The notes: generated by a model from the sequence alone, not told the origin. DNA of 45,576 nt from an uncultured Clostridia bacterium (GCA_944390365.1 CALXPW010000007.1:1-45576); one strand, 5' to 3'. Shown: positions 26,208 to 35,961, counted from the first letter of the stretch. Numbers and translations are program-made.

Positions 26208-29200
26208 ATGGGAGATTTTGTGCATTTACACGTACACAGTGAGTTTAGCTTGCTAGATGGAGCAAACAGAATAAAAGACTTGCCAGTAAGGGCAAAAGAA
26301 CTTGGAATGGATGCTATGGCTATAACAGACCATGGCGTTATGTTTGGCGCTATAGATTTTTACAAAGCTTGCAAAGCAAATGGTATTAAGCCAATTATAG
26401 GTTGCGAGGTATATGTTGCGCCACGTACTAGGCACGACAAAGATGCAGAGCTAGATAGCAAGTACAACCATTTGATTTTACTTGCAAAAAATAATGATGG
26501 ATATAAAAACTTATCTAAACTAGTTTCTCTAAGTTTTACAGAAGGTTTTTACTACAAACCACGTATAGATAAAGAAATATTAGAAAAATATCATGAAAAT
26601 TTAATATGTTGTAGTGCGTGTTTAGCAGGTGAAGTAAACCAAGCAATTCTAAAAAATGATATGGAAGAAGCAAAACGAGTTGCTAATTGGTTTAAGGGAG
26701 TGTTTGGCAAAGACTATTATTTAGAAATCCAAAATAATGGTGTAAAAGAGCAAGTGCTAGTAAATCAAAAATTAGTACAACTTTCTCGTGAACTAGACAT
26801 TCCACTTGTTGCCACAAATGATGCACACTACTTAAAAAGAGAAGATGCATATAACCACGAAGTGCTTTTGTGTATCCAAACTGGTAAAAGAATGACAGAT
26901 GAAGATAGAATGCGTTTTGAAACCGATGAACTATATATTAAATCACCTGAAGAAATGAAGGAATATTTTGCCAATGTTCTAGATGCAATAGAAAACACTG
27001 TAAAAATTGCAGATGAATGTAATGTAGAGTTTGAATTTGGACATACAATTTTGCCTAATTATGATGTGCCAGAAGGTTTTGAGACACATTATGATTATTT
27101 AAAAAAGCTTACTGACGACGGAATTATAAAACGTTATGGGGAAAATCCACCAGAAGATATAATCCAAAGAAAAGATTACGAGCTATCTGTAATAAATAAA
27201 ATGGGGTATGTAGACTATTTCTTAATTGTGTGGGATTACATAAATTATGCAAAATCAAATGGTATACCAGTTGGGCCAGGACGTGGCTCTGGAGCAGGTT
27301 CTATAGTAGCATATGCAATAGGAATTACAGACATAGACCCAATAAAATATGGACTTATATTCGAAAGATTTTTAAACCCAGAAAGAATTAGCATGCCCGA
27401 TTTTGACGTTGACTTTTGCTATGAAAGAAGACAAGAAGTAATAGATTATGTAGGTAGAAAATATGGACATGACCACGTATCACAGATTATTACCTTTGGT
27501 ACAATGTCTGCAAGAATGGTAATTCGTGATGTGGGTAGAGCATTAGATGTTTCGTATGCAGAAACAGACAAGCTTGCAAAAATGGTACCAAATGAATTGC
27601 ACATTACAATAAAAAAAGCAATGGAGCAAAATAGAGAATTACGTGAATTGTACGAGACAAATGAGGAATACAAAAAGCTACTAGATATTGCTATGGCATT
27701 AGAAGGAATGCCAAGACAGGCTTCAACACATGCCTGTGGAATTGTTATTACAAAAGAGCCAGTAGATACTTATGTACCTCTATATATGAGGGATAATACA
27801 ATATCTACACAATATATAATGACAACTTTAGAAGAGCTAGGACTTTTAAAAATGGACTTCCTAGGACTTAGAACCCTTACAGTTATACAAGACACCAAAG
27901 ACTTAGTAAAACAAAATAGAGGAATAGATGTAGAGTTTGATAAAGATATGGATGATCCAAAGGTATATAAACAATGGCAAGACGGTACTTCAGTTGGAAT
28001 ATTCCAGTTTGAGAGCCAAGGTATGACTAACTTTATGAAAGAATTAAAGCCAGACTGCTTAGAAGACATCATAGCAGGTGTATCACTTTATCGTCCAGGG
28101 CCAATGGATCAAATTCCAAGATATATAGCAAATAAAAAAGACCCAGACCATGCCGTATATACACACGAGAGGCTAAAACCTATTTTAAATGTTACTTATG
28201 GTTGTATGGTATACCAAGAGCAGGTTATGCAAATAGTTAGAGACTTAGCAGGATATTCACTTGGTAGAGCTGACTTAGTAAGACGTGCAATGGGAAAGAA
28301 AAAGCTAGATGTAATGGCAAAAGAGCGTGAAATATTTATAAATGGTCAAGTAGATGAGCAAGGAAACATTATAGTACCAGGTTGCGTGCGCAACGGAATA
28401 ACAGCAGAAGATGCAAATAAAATATTTGACGAAATGGCAGAGTTTGCAAAATATGCATTTAACAAATCACACGCTGCTGCGTATGCTGTGCTTTCATACC
28501 AAACGGCATATTTAAAAACATATTATCCAGCAGAATTTATGGCTGCAATGCTAAATAGCTTTTTAGGAAATTTGGATAAAATACCAGCTTACATAGATGA
28601 ATGTAAAAGACTAAACATAGATATATTAAAACCAGATATAAATAAAAGCTATACCAAATTTACAGTTGATGGAAATAAAATACGTTTTGGATTGGGAAGT
28701 ATAAAAAATGTTGGATTAGGTGCAGTTGATGAGATAGTAGAAGAAAGAAATAAAAATGGAGAATTTAAGGACTTTGCAGATTTTTGTGAGAGGATCGCTA
28801 ATGCATCAGTAAACAAAAAATGTGTAGAAAGTTTAATAAAAGCTGGTGCTTTTGACAACTTTGAGCAAACTAGAAGAACTTTAATAGAATCGTATGAATC
28901 TATTATTGATTCTATAGCAGATAGCTCTAAGAAAAGCTTTGATGGACAAGTTAGTATGTTTGATTTAGGTGGAGCAAATCAAAAGGAGATGGAAGAACTT
29001 AAATACACATATAAAGTAATGCCAGAATTTACAGAAAGAGAACTACTTTCAATGGAAAAGGAAATGTTAGGACTATACATTTCAGGGCATCCTTTAGATA
29101 AACTAAGACATCAAATAGAAATGCAAACTAATATAAATACTGCTCAAATGAGGGAAGCACAAAATACTAGTAGCTTAGACTCTGAAGCAATAGAAGGAGA

Positions 29201-29759
29201 AGAAAAAACAAATGAAATTACTGCTAATTTAAGCATAAATGAAAAATTACAAGATGGTCAATTTGTAAAATATGCAGGAATAATAACAAGTGTAAAGAAA
29301 AAGTTTACCAAAACAAATAAAATAATGGCATTTGTTACAGTTGAAGATTTATACGGACCTACAGAAGTAATAGTGTTTGAAAGTTGTTATCAAAACTGCT
29401 CAAATATTTTAATGGAAGATAATATAGTTTTAGTAGATGGTAGGCTAAGCATTAGAGAAGACGAAGACACTAAAATTGTAGCAAGAGACATAAAAGAGTT
29501 TGGAGAGCAAAAGAAAAAAATATTAGTGTTAGACATTACTAATACAGATGATGAACAAAAAGAAAAATTAAGAGGCGCAATTAGATTTTTTTCAGGTGAG
29601 AAAAATAATATACAAGTAGAAATAATAAATGGAGAGAAAAAAGATATGGCAGGAGGAATTTTTCTAAATAATATAAGCAACACGGGAGAAAATAATGAGA
29701 CATTAAGAGAGTTTAAAGACATTGTAGGAGAGGAAAATGCGAGAGTAGAGGAAATATAG
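26208..29759 (+). CDS. dnaE: DNA polymerase III alpha subunit, DnaE type
   Basis: The 1183-residue replicative polymerase starts with a PHP domain (VHLHVHSEFSLLDGANRI, residues 6-23). The palm is marked by GPGRGSGAGS and FLNPERISMPDFDVDF, which carries the catalytic aspartates, and KYAFNKSHAAAYAVLSYQTAYLK lies in the fingers. Helix-hairpin-helix and C-terminal OB-fold regions follow (KYAGIITSVKKKFTK ... VTVEDLYGPTEVIVF). It lacks a proofreading exonuclease, so it is DnaE rather than PolC. In Bacillota that also have PolC, DnaE extends primers on the lagging strand. AAAGGAG precedes ATG 26208. Arginine is AGA or CGT; no CGG was seen across 1183 codons. Confidence 0.97.
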   Translation: MGDFVHLHVHSEFSLLDGANRIKDLPVRAKELGMDAMAITDHGVMFGAIDFYKACKANGIKPIIGCEVYVAPRTRHDKDAELDSKYNHLILLAKNNDGYKNLSKLVSLSFTEGFYYKPRIDKEILEKYHENLICCSACLAGEVNQAILKNDMEEAKRVANWFKGVFGKDYYLEIQNNGVKEQVLVNQKLVQLSRELDIPLVATNDAHYLKREDAYNHEVLLCIQTGKRMTDEDRMRFETDELYIKSPEEMKEYFANVLDAIENTVKIADECNVEFEFGHTILPNYDVPEGFETHYDYLKKLTDDGIIKRYGENPPEDIIQRKDYELSVINKMGYVDYFLIVWDYINYAKSNGIPVGPGRGSGAGSIVAYAIGITDIDPIKYGLIFERFLNPERISMPDFDVDFCYERRQEVIDYVGRKYGHDHVSQIITFGTMSARMVIRDVGRALDVSYAETDKLAKMVPNELHITIKKAMEQNRELRELYETNEEYKKLLDIAMALEGMPRQASTHACGIVITKEPVDTYVPLYMRDNTISTQYIMTTLEELGLLKMDFLGLRTLTVIQDTKDLVKQNRGIDVEFDKDMDDPKVYKQWQDGTSVGIFQFESQGMTNFMKELKPDCLEDIIAGVSLYRPGPMDQIPRYIANKKDPDHAVYTHERLKPILNVTYGCMVYQEQVMQIVRDLAGYSLGRADLVRRAMGKKKLDVMAKEREIFINGQVDEQGNIIVPGCVRNGITAEDANKIFDEMAEFAKYAFNKSHAAAYAVLSYQTAYLKTYYPAEFMAAMLNSFLGNLDKIPAYIDECKRLNIDILKPDINKSYTKFTVDGNKIRFGLGSIKNVGLGAVDEIVEERNKNGEFKDFADFCERIANASVNKKCVESLIKAGAFDNFEQTRRTLIESYESIIDSIADSSKKSFDGQVSMFDLGGANQKEMEELKYTYKVMPEFTERELLSMEKEMLGLYISGHPLDKLRHQIEMQTNINTAQMREAQNTSSLDSEAIEGEEKTNEITANLSINEKLQDGQFVKYAGIITSVKKKFTKTNKIMAFVTVEDLYGPTEVIVFESCYQNCSNILMEDNIVLVDGRLSIREDEDTKIVARDIKEFGEQKKKILVLDITNTDDEQKEKLRGAIRFFSGEKNNIQVEIINGEKKDMAGGIFLNNISNTGENNETLREFKDIVGEENARVEEI

Positions 29760-29807
29760 GAAGTTATAGATTATTGTAATAAGCAAGCAATGTATATTTT
29801 ATTTAAA

Positions 29808-29982
29808 GTCTTAGTAGCACGTACATTTATAAAATTTTTGTACCTTGCTGGTCGAAACCATAAAATCACAATTTCATAAATGAAATTGTGCTAGGTTTCT
29901 CCAATTCGCACTCGCTTATGCAAAGCTCGTTTGGTCGCTGCGCGGTACTACTAAATTTTATAAATATGCGTGCTACTAAGAC
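29808..29982. repeat. 175-bp nested foldback element (MITE-like or structured RNA)
   Basis: The ends GTCTTAGTAGCACG (29808-29821) and CGTGCTACTAAGAC (29969-29982) are exact inverted repeats, extended inward by ATTTATAAAATTT-type pairing. Inside are GAAACC/GGTTTC and a strong CACAATTTCAT/ATGAAATTGTG hairpin. No open frame is present. It fills most of the 364-base gap after dnaE. No clear target-site duplication was seen. Confidence 0.75.
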
Positions 29983-30043
29983 AAATAATAGATGCTGAAC
30001 AGTAGTAAAAAAGGAAAAAAATGTAAAAAATCATGCCGATAAA

Positions 30044-30072
30044 TTGACAATAATTGTAAATGGTGCTATAAT
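30044..30072 (+). promoter_or_regulatory. Perfect consensus promoter for the small GC-rich gene
   Basis: TTGACA (30044-30049), a 17-base spacer and TATAAT (30067-30072). Confidence 0.8.
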
Positions 30073-30123
30073 AAAAGAATACCGTAATGGTAAATTGAAA
30101 AAAACAAAGGAGTACGAACAACA

Positions 30124-30369
30124 ATGAACACGACAAAAAAGGACTATGAGATTCACTTCCTGACCTCAGGCTTTGACCGGATTCCGAGTGGGATTATCAA
30201 AGTGAAGAATCGCGTGAGCGACTTCATTGCTTTGAGCGGGAAACTCATCTTGAGCGACCCGACGGTAGCAACTGGTGAGTTGCTTCAGGAAATCACAAAA
30301 GAGATTGTTCGTGAGGATGTCTCTAGGATGAAAGCCGTTGAAGAGCTTATGGCAGTGAAGAGAGTTTAA
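30124..30369 (+). CDS. Small uncharacterised protein (81 aa), GC-rich and probably foreign
   Basis: ATG 30124 follows AAAGGAG. The product starts MNTTKKDYEIHFLTSGFDR, is mixed alpha/beta in character and has no membrane segment. I do not recognise it. Base composition is near 50% GC against roughly 30% around it. Codons such as CTG, ACC, CCG, CGC and one CGG (in FDRIP) are used where neighbours use AT-rich synonyms. A GC-rich hairpin follows the stop. Together with a perfect promoter, this looks like a recently acquired, highly expressed unit. Confidence 0.6.
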   Translation: MNTTKKDYEIHFLTSGFDRIPSGIIKVKNRVSDFIALSGKLILSDPTVATGELLQEITKEIVREDVSRMKAVEELMAVKRV

Positions 30370-30397
30370 TCTCTTAGCCTAACACTCCAAACTGTGG

Positions 30398-30420
30398 GCC
30401 CGGCGCAGACTGCACCGGGC
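30398..30420 (+). terminator. GC-rich hairpin after the foreign gene
   Basis: GCCCGG (30398-30403) pairs with CCGGGC (30415-30420), with GCA/TGC pairing inside after one mismatch. The hairpin shares the high GC of the gene and probably travelled with it. Confidence 0.65.
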
Positions 30421-30497
30421 TCATTCTTGCAAAAAATACATTGATACGTGAATAAAAAAACGACATCATAATGTCGAAATCTGTCAATAAGTTTTTG

Positions 30498-30526
30498 TTG
30501 ATATTCACAAAAAAGTATGCTATAAA
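30498..30526 (+). promoter_or_regulatory. Possible promoter for the Rpn-type gene
   Basis: TTGATA (30498-30503) and TATAAA (30521-30526), spacer 17. It leaves a leader of about 190 very AT-rich bases (30533-30723) in which I see no further feature. Confidence 0.5.
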
Positions 30527-30723
30527 TATATAGGTAATTATGCAAAAGAATTTTTTTATCTAATAATATTTAATTCTAAAATATATTTATTATCAAACTT
30601 TTGGGTATCATATTAATTTCAATAATCATATAGTTAATAAATAAAAAATTGTATCTTATTTAATTATAAAAAACAAAAATGGAGTGATAAATATATAGCC
30701 TAATTACAGAAATGGAGGCTTAT

Positions 30724-31632
30724 ATGAACAATGAGAAAACTAGTACAAAAGAAGAGAAAAAAATATTATCACCTAAATTAGATGTGATTTTTCAAATACT
30801 ATTTGGTGAAGTAGGTAGCGAGAGAATAACAAAGGATTTGCTGAATACAGTGTTAGATGAGAGAGTAGAAGATATAGACTTAAATGAAAACATTGTATTA
30901 AGAGAAGAGGAACCTAATGAAAAGAGAGGAGTAGTAGATGTTTTAGCAAAAATAAATGGAAACGAGTATTGTAATATAGAGATGCAACTAGTAGATAAGA
31001 AAAATATAATAAAAAGATTATTATTTTATTGGTCAAAGCAGTATATAAAAGGTATAAAGAAAGCAGAAAATTATAAAGAGTTAAAAAGAACCATAGTAAT
31101 ATTAATAGCAGATTTTGAACTAGAAAGATTGGAAAAACTAGGTTTTCACAGTAAATGGCAAATTATAGAGAGCAAATGGAGAAAAATAGTATTGACAGAT
31201 GATTTAGAAATTCATATAATACAATTACCAAAAATAAATGAGAGAAAAGTAGAGGGAAAAGAACAAAAACTAAAGGAGTGGCTAGAATTTTTGGAAAATC
31301 CAGATAGTAAAGAGGTGTTAAATTATATGAATGAAAACAAAAATATGAAAGAGGCAAAAGAAAAATTAAACACCATGAGTGAAGATGAAAGAATAAGAAA
31401 ATTAGCAGAGTTAAGAGAAAAAGCAATATTAGATGAAAAGGAAGCAGAATATACAGGATACTGTAAAGGAGAAGAGGCTGGACTTAAGAAAGGTAGAATA
31501 GAAGGTCGAGAAATGGGAATAAAAGATGCAACAAAAAATATTGCTAGAAATATGAAAGAAAAAGGCATAGATATAAAAACAATCATGGAAGTAACTAATC
31601 TTTCTAAGCAAGATATAGAAGAGCTAAATTAA
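30724..31632 (+). CDS. Rpn family PD-(D/E)XK nuclease (recombination-promoting nuclease/putative transposase type)
   Basis: The 302-residue product opens with KKILSPKLDVIFQILFGEVGSERI, the family's SPKxDxxFKxLFG signature. It continues with the nuclease core: VVDVLAKINGNEYCNIEMQLVDK, where D and E-x-Q replace D/E-x-K, then KRLLFYWSKQYIKGI. The C-terminal half is a charged helix-rich tail ending in a short helix-turn-helix-like segment (KGIDIKTIMEVTNLSKQDIEEL). Such genes are multicopy in many Clostridia and are linked to DNA exchange or phage defence. ATG 30724 is chosen because GGAGG sits just upstream; ATG 30712 overlaps that site. Confidence 0.8.
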   Translation: MNNEKTSTKEEKKILSPKLDVIFQILFGEVGSERITKDLLNTVLDERVEDIDLNENIVLREEEPNEKRGVVDVLAKINGNEYCNIEMQLVDKKNIIKRLLFYWSKQYIKGIKKAENYKELKRTIVILIADFELERLEKLGFHSKWQIIESKWRKIVLTDDLEIHIIQLPKINERKVEGKEQKLKEWLEFLENPDSKEVLNYMNENKNMKEAKEKLNTMSEDERIRKLAELREKAILDEKEAEYTGYCKGEEAGLKKGRIEGREMGIKDATKNIARNMKEKGIDIKTIMEVTNLSKQDIEELN

Positions 31633-31647
31633 AATTATGCTTGTGTA

Positions 31648-31676
31648 TTGACCATTTTCGTATTAAATGATAAAAT
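31648..31676 (+). promoter_or_regulatory. Promoter of the ABC exporter operon
   Basis: TTGACC (31648-31653) and TAAAAT (31671-31676) with a 17-base spacer, placed after the Rpn gene and before the leader hairpin. Confidence 0.6.
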
Positions 31677-31720
31677 ATAATATATGAATTAAAGGAAAAT
31701 TACGGGAAATAATTAAAAAT

Positions 31721-31780
31721 AAGGGGGAGTACTTGTAAATAGATAATTAAATATCTATTATGCTAGTCTACCCTTTTTTT
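31721..31780 (+). promoter_or_regulatory. Attenuator-like hairpin in the ABC exporter leader
   Basis: A GGGGGAGTACT arm and AGTCTACCC arm bracket an inner ATAGATA/TATCTAT stem and end in a run of seven T. It lies downstream of a good promoter and 22 bases before the ATPase start codon. It would stop transcripts unless antiterminated. Confidence 0.5.
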
Positions 31781-31801
31781 ACTTAAATTGAGGTGAGTTG
31801 T

Positions 31802-32504
31802 ATGCCATACATAGAATTTAAAAATGTAGTAAAAGAATATAAAATGGGAGAAGTTTCCATAAAAGCACTAGATAAAACTAATTTTTCGATAGAGAAAGGA
31901 GAGTTAGTTGTAATAGTTGGGCCAAGTGGAGCCGGAAAAACTACTGCACTAAATATACTTCGGAGGTATGGATAGTGCAACTTCTGGTAGCGTAATTATA
32001 GATAAAAAAGATATAAGCAAATTTAAGAAAAAGGAACTAACAAAATATAGAAGAGAAGACATAGGATTTGTATTTCAATTTTATAACTTAGTACAAAATC
32101 TAACAGCACTAGAAAATGTAGAACTTGCCACACAAATTTGTAGGCATCCATTAGACCCAAAGGTTATGCTAGAAAAGGTAGGATTAAAAGATAGACTAAA
32201 AAATTTCCCTTCGCAATTATCCGGTGGGGAGCAACAAAGGGTTGCAATAGCAAGGGCAATAGCAAAAAATCCAAAGCTTCTATTATGTGATGAGCCAACA
32301 GGTGCATTAGACTATAAAACAGGTAAACAAATATTACAATTATTGCAAGACACCTGTCGAAAAGAAAAGATGACAGTTGTAATAATTACACATAATAGTG
32401 CTCTAACACCAATGGCAGACAGAGTAATACATTTTAAAAACGGAACAGCATTTGATATACAAATAAATGAGACGCCTACTCCTATTTCTCAAATAGAATG
32501 GTGA
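31802..32504 (+). CDS. MacB/LolD-type ABC transporter ATPase, interrupted by +1 shift at CGG
   Basis: ATG 31802 follows GAGGTGA. The first frame reads [22 protein letters not shown], then the Walker [15 protein letters not shown], then CGG (31961-31963) and a stop at 31973. Skipping C31961 gives [14 protein letters not shown], the expected family sequence, and the frame runs to 32504 for 233 residues. [17 protein letters not shown] is the Q-loop region, [16 protein letters not shown] the signature, and [12 protein letters not shown] Walker B. It would energise the FtsX-like permease that follows. All motifs are preserved on both sides of the shift. Confidence 0.88.
31961..31964 (+). other. 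Putative +1 recoding site CGG-A in the ABC ATPase
   Basis: Context CTT CGG AGG. One extra C at the codon boundary before GGA GGT (Gly-Gly of NILGGMD). Confidence 0.55.
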
Positions 32505-32534
32505 GGGCTGAAAAATAAAAAAGAGGTGAAAAAG

Positions 32535-35500
32535 TTGAAAACTGCACTATTTAAAGATGGTATAAAAGAAATTGTTAAATCATATAAAAGATTTATTTCT
32601 ATACTCCTTATTGTATTATTAGGTGTAGGCTTTTTTGCTGGTTTAAGAGCTGCAAGCCCAGATATGAAGGCTACAGTAGATGAATATTTTGACGAACTAA
32701 ATGTAATGGATATTCAGGTAATATCTACATTAGGTTTAACAGATGATGATGTCGAAGCAATAAAAAATGTACAAGGTGTGGAAAATGCAGAAGGCTCATA
32801 TCAAGCAGATGCAATAGTTATAGTAGGAGAAGAAGAGGTTGTTGTAAAACTAGAAACTTTTTCTAATGATATTAACAAATTAAATTTGGTAGAAGGAAAA
32901 CTTCCAGAAAATGAGTCTGAATGTGTAGTAGAGGAAAGATTCCTAGAAGGAACAGGTCACTCTATTGGGGATACCATAGAAATAGATGTGGAAGATGTTA
33001 CAACTGATGATGGCGAAACACAGAAACTTTTAAAAAATAATAAAGTCACAATAGTAGGAACTGTAAAGTCTCCTCTATATATATCTACAGAAAGAGGTAG
33101 CACAAAACTTGGAAGTGGTGTAATAGATTACTATGTATATATACCAAAAGAAAATATAAATATAGATATGTATACAAACATATATCTAACTGTAAGTGGA
33201 GCAAAAGAACTTAATTCAACAAGCAATAAATATTCTAATTTAGTATCAGATGTAGAAGACAATTTAGAAGCAATCTCAGAAGAAAGAAGAGAAGCGAGAT
33301 ATAACCAGCTATATGATAGTGCAAATTCAAAAATACAAGATGCTCAAAAAGAATTAGACGATAAAAAAGCAGATGCAGAAAAAGAATTAGAAGACGCACA
33401 GAAAGAAATTGATGATGGAAAGAAAGAGATAGAAGATGGTAGAGCAGAGGTAGAAACTAACAGAAATACTGCATATACTGAATTTGCAAATGCTGAAGCA
33501 GAAATAGAAGATGGTTGGGACGAACTAGAAAGCCAGAAACAGACTTTTGAAAACTCTAAAAAAGAGGCAGAAGAGCAAATAGCAGAATATAAAGAGCAAA
33601 AAGAAACATTAGAGCAGACAAATGAACAATTAAACACATTAAAGGATAATTTAGAAACAGCAAATAATACACTAGAAAGTTTAAATGAACAATTGGAAAA
33701 TGCAGAAACAGAAGAAGAAAAAACTGCTATACAAGCACAAATTACAGAAGTTAGTAAAAATATACAAATACTACAAGCTACAATTACAGGAATAGAAACA
33801 GAACTAGAAAATCAAGGAGTAACAGATATAGATGCTACTATTAAAGCAATAGAAGCTGGAATTAACCAAGCGAATACAGAGCTAAGTAATGGAGAAAAGC
33901 AAATAAAGAAAGCAGAACAACAATTAAAAGATGCAGAAGAAGAACTACAAAGTCAAAAAAATTCTACATATTATCAATTGAACCAAGCAGAAAAGGAATT
34001 AGACCAAGCAGAAGAAGATTTAAAAGATGGTGAAAAGGAATTAGAAGATGCAAGAAAAGAATTTGATGAACAAATAGCAGATGCAGAGAAAAAACTTCAA
34101 GATGCAAAAGACGACTTAAAAAAATTAGAAAGACCAGAGTGGTATGTACTAGACAGAGATATGAATACAGGATATGCAAGCTATATGCAAGATACCGATA
34201 GAGTTGCAAGTTTGGCAGAAGTATTCCCAGTTGTATTTTTCCTAGTAGCAGCACTAATTAGTTTAACTTCAATGAATAGAATGGTTGAAGAGGAAAGAGT
34301 TCAAATTGGTACATTAAAGGCATTAGGATATAATAAACTACAAATATCAAGGAAGTATATAATCTATGCACTTTTAGCAACTATTATAGGTGGAATAATA
34401 GGAGTATTTATAGGATTTAATTTAATTCCAAAAATAATTGCAAATATGTATGCAATGGTGTATGAAGTTCCAGAAGTTATATTGCAGTTTAACTGGGACA
34501 TTGCAACACTTGGTATGGCAGCAGCACTATTATGTACAGTTGGAGCAACTATATATACATGTGCAAATGTGTTGAGGCATAAACCAGCAACACTTATGAG
34601 ACCAAAATCACCAAAGCCAGGTAAAAGAGTGTTATTAGAAAAAATAACATTTATATGGAAAAAATTAAGTTTTACTGCAAAAGTTACAGCTAGAAATGTA
34701 TTTAGATACAAAAAGAGATTTTTAATGACAATCATAGGTGTTTGTGGATGTACATCACTAATTATTGCAGGTTTTGCATTACGAGATTCAATATCAAGTA
34801 TGATACCAAATCAATTTGGAGAAATTAGTAAATATAATATAAGTATTTCACTAACAGAAGAAATATCTGGGGATGATTTAAGCAAGCTAGAAGAAGAAAT
34901 TTTACAAAATGAACAAATTACTAGCATACTTAGTGCAAATGTCCAATCAGTAAAAATAATTAAAGACGACAATAATCAAAGCATACAGCTAATAGTACCA
35001 AGTGATACAAGCAAACTTAATGAATTTATAACTTTAAGAGATAGGAAAAATAAAGACAATACCTATACATTAGATAAATCAGGAGTAATCATAACAGAAA
35101 AATTATCACAAGTATTAGACATAAAGCAAGGAGATATAATAACAATAGAGAACTCTGATGGAGACAGAAGAGAAGTAACAGTTTCAAATATTACTGAAAA
35201 CTACTTAATGCACTACATATATATGTCACCAGAACTATATAATGAAGTATTTGATGCAAAAATACAATCAAATCAAATATACGCAAAAACACAAGAAATG
35301 ACAGAAGAGCAAGAAAACGAACTAGGCAAAATATTACTTAACAATTATGACTACATATCTGGAGTAAGCTTTACATCTGCATCAGAAGATATGTTTGCAA
35401 CAGTAATGGATAATATGGATATGGTAGTATGGATACTTATAATAGCAGCTGGACTTTTGGCATTAGTAGTTTTATACAATTTATTAAATGCAAATATAAG

Positions 35501-35816
35501 CGAAAGAATAAGAGAACTTGCAACAATAAAAGTACTTGGATTTTATGATAGAGAAGTATATAGTTACATTGCAAGAGAAACAATAATCCTTACAATCATT
35601 GGTATATTATTTGGCTTAGTAGGTGGTTACTTCTTAACAATGTATGTATTAAAAACATGTGAACTAGACATAACAATGTTTAATCCAGAAGTAAGAATAT
35701 TAAGCTATGTGTTAGGTGTTGTAATAACTGTATTCTTTGCAGTAATTGTAAATGTAGTAACATATTTCTCTTTGAAAAAGATTGATATGATTGAAAGTTT
35801 AAAGAGTGTGGAATAG
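32535..35816 (+). CDS. FtsX-like ABC permease with a large extracytoplasmic coiled coil
   Basis: The product has about 1093 residues. It contains an N-terminal membrane helix (FISILLIVLLGVGFFAGLRAA), a MacB-like periplasmic-core region, and a long coiled coil (about residues 270-520, rich in KELEDAQKEIDDG-like repeats). A first FtsX domain with three helices follows (about 560-700), then a second core and a C-terminal FtsX domain. This 'FtsX-coiled coil-FtsX' plan is typical of Bacillota exporters that move peptides or lipids, or act on envelope stress. GAGGTG places the start at TTG 32535; GTG 32526 is possible. It forms an operon with the ATPase. Confidence 0.88.
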   Translation: MKTALFKDGIKEIVKSYKRFISILLIVLLGVGFFAGLRAASPDMKATVDEYFDELNVMDIQVISTLGLTDDDVEAIKNVQGVENAEGSYQADAIVIVGEEEVVVKLETFSNDINKLNLVEGKLPENESECVVEERFLEGTGHSIGDTIEIDVEDVTTDDGETQKLLKNNKVTIVGTVKSPLYISTERGSTKLGSGVIDYYVYIPKENINIDMYTNIYLTVSGAKELNSTSNKYSNLVSDVEDNLEAISEERREARYNQLYDSANSKIQDAQKELDDKKADAEKELEDAQKEIDDGKKEIEDGRAEVETNRNTAYTEFANAEAEIEDGWDELESQKQTFENSKKEAEEQIAEYKEQKETLEQTNEQLNTLKDNLETANNTLESLNEQLENAETEEEKTAIQAQITEVSKNIQILQATITGIETELENQGVTDIDATIKAIEAGINQANTELSNGEKQIKKAEQQLKDAEEELQSQKNSTYYQLNQAEKELDQAEEDLKDGEKELEDARKEFDEQIADAEKKLQDAKDDLKKLERPEWYVLDRDMNTGYASYMQDTDRVASLAEVFPVVFFLVAALISLTSMNRMVEEERVQIGTLKALGYNKLQISRKYIIYALLATIIGGIIGVFIGFNLIPKIIANMYAMVYEVPEVILQFNWDIATLGMAAALLCTVGATIYTCANVLRHKPATLMRPKSPKPGKRVLLEKITFIWKKLSFTAKVTARNVFRYKKRFLMTIIGVCGCTSLIIAGFALRDSISSMIPNQFGEISKYNISISLTEEISGDDLSKLEEEILQNEQITSILSANVQSVKIIKDDNNQSIQLIVPSDTSKLNEFITLRDRKNKDNTYTLDKSGVIITEKLSQVLDIKQGDIITIENSDGDRREVTVSNITENYLMHYIYMSPELYNEVFDAKIQSNQIYAKTQEMTEEQENELGKILLNNYDYISGVSFTSASEDMFATVMDNMDMVVWILIIAAGLLALVVLYNLLNANISERIRELATIKVLGFYDREVYSYIARETIILTIIGILFGLVGGYFLTMYVLKTCELDITMFNPEVRILSYVLGVVITVFFAVIVNVVTYFSLKKIDMIESLKSVE

Positions 35817-35828
35817 AAAATTAAATAG

Positions 35829-35857
35829 TTGACAATGATTGAAAATTATGGTAAAAT
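35829..35857 (+). promoter_or_regulatory. rplU-rpmA promoter
   Basis: TTGACA (35829-35834) and TAAAAT (35852-35857), spacer 17. Confidence 0.75.
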
Positions 35858-35861
35858 AATG

Positions 35862-35945
35862 TTCTGTAAGCCGCCTGAGTCGGGCAACTAAATGTTAGAA
35901 ATATCTAACTGCCTTGAATTTATGCTTAGCGAGTATACATATAAG
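35862..35945 (+). promoter_or_regulatory. Ribosomal protein L21 leader-like RNA
   Basis: The leader contains GTAAGCCGCCTGAGTCGGGC, then a TTAGAAATATCTAA hairpin, and a conserved-looking tail before the rplU ribosome site. Position and small stem-rich structure match the known autoregulatory L21 leader of Bacillota; assignment rests on context, not alignment. Confidence 0.5.
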
Positions 35946-35961
35946 AGGAGGTGTACATATA

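Noticed and set aside
31793-32504. Two separate small ABC genes
   Set aside because: The second frame has no ribosome site and begins mid-domain; together they form one ATPase with a single extra base.
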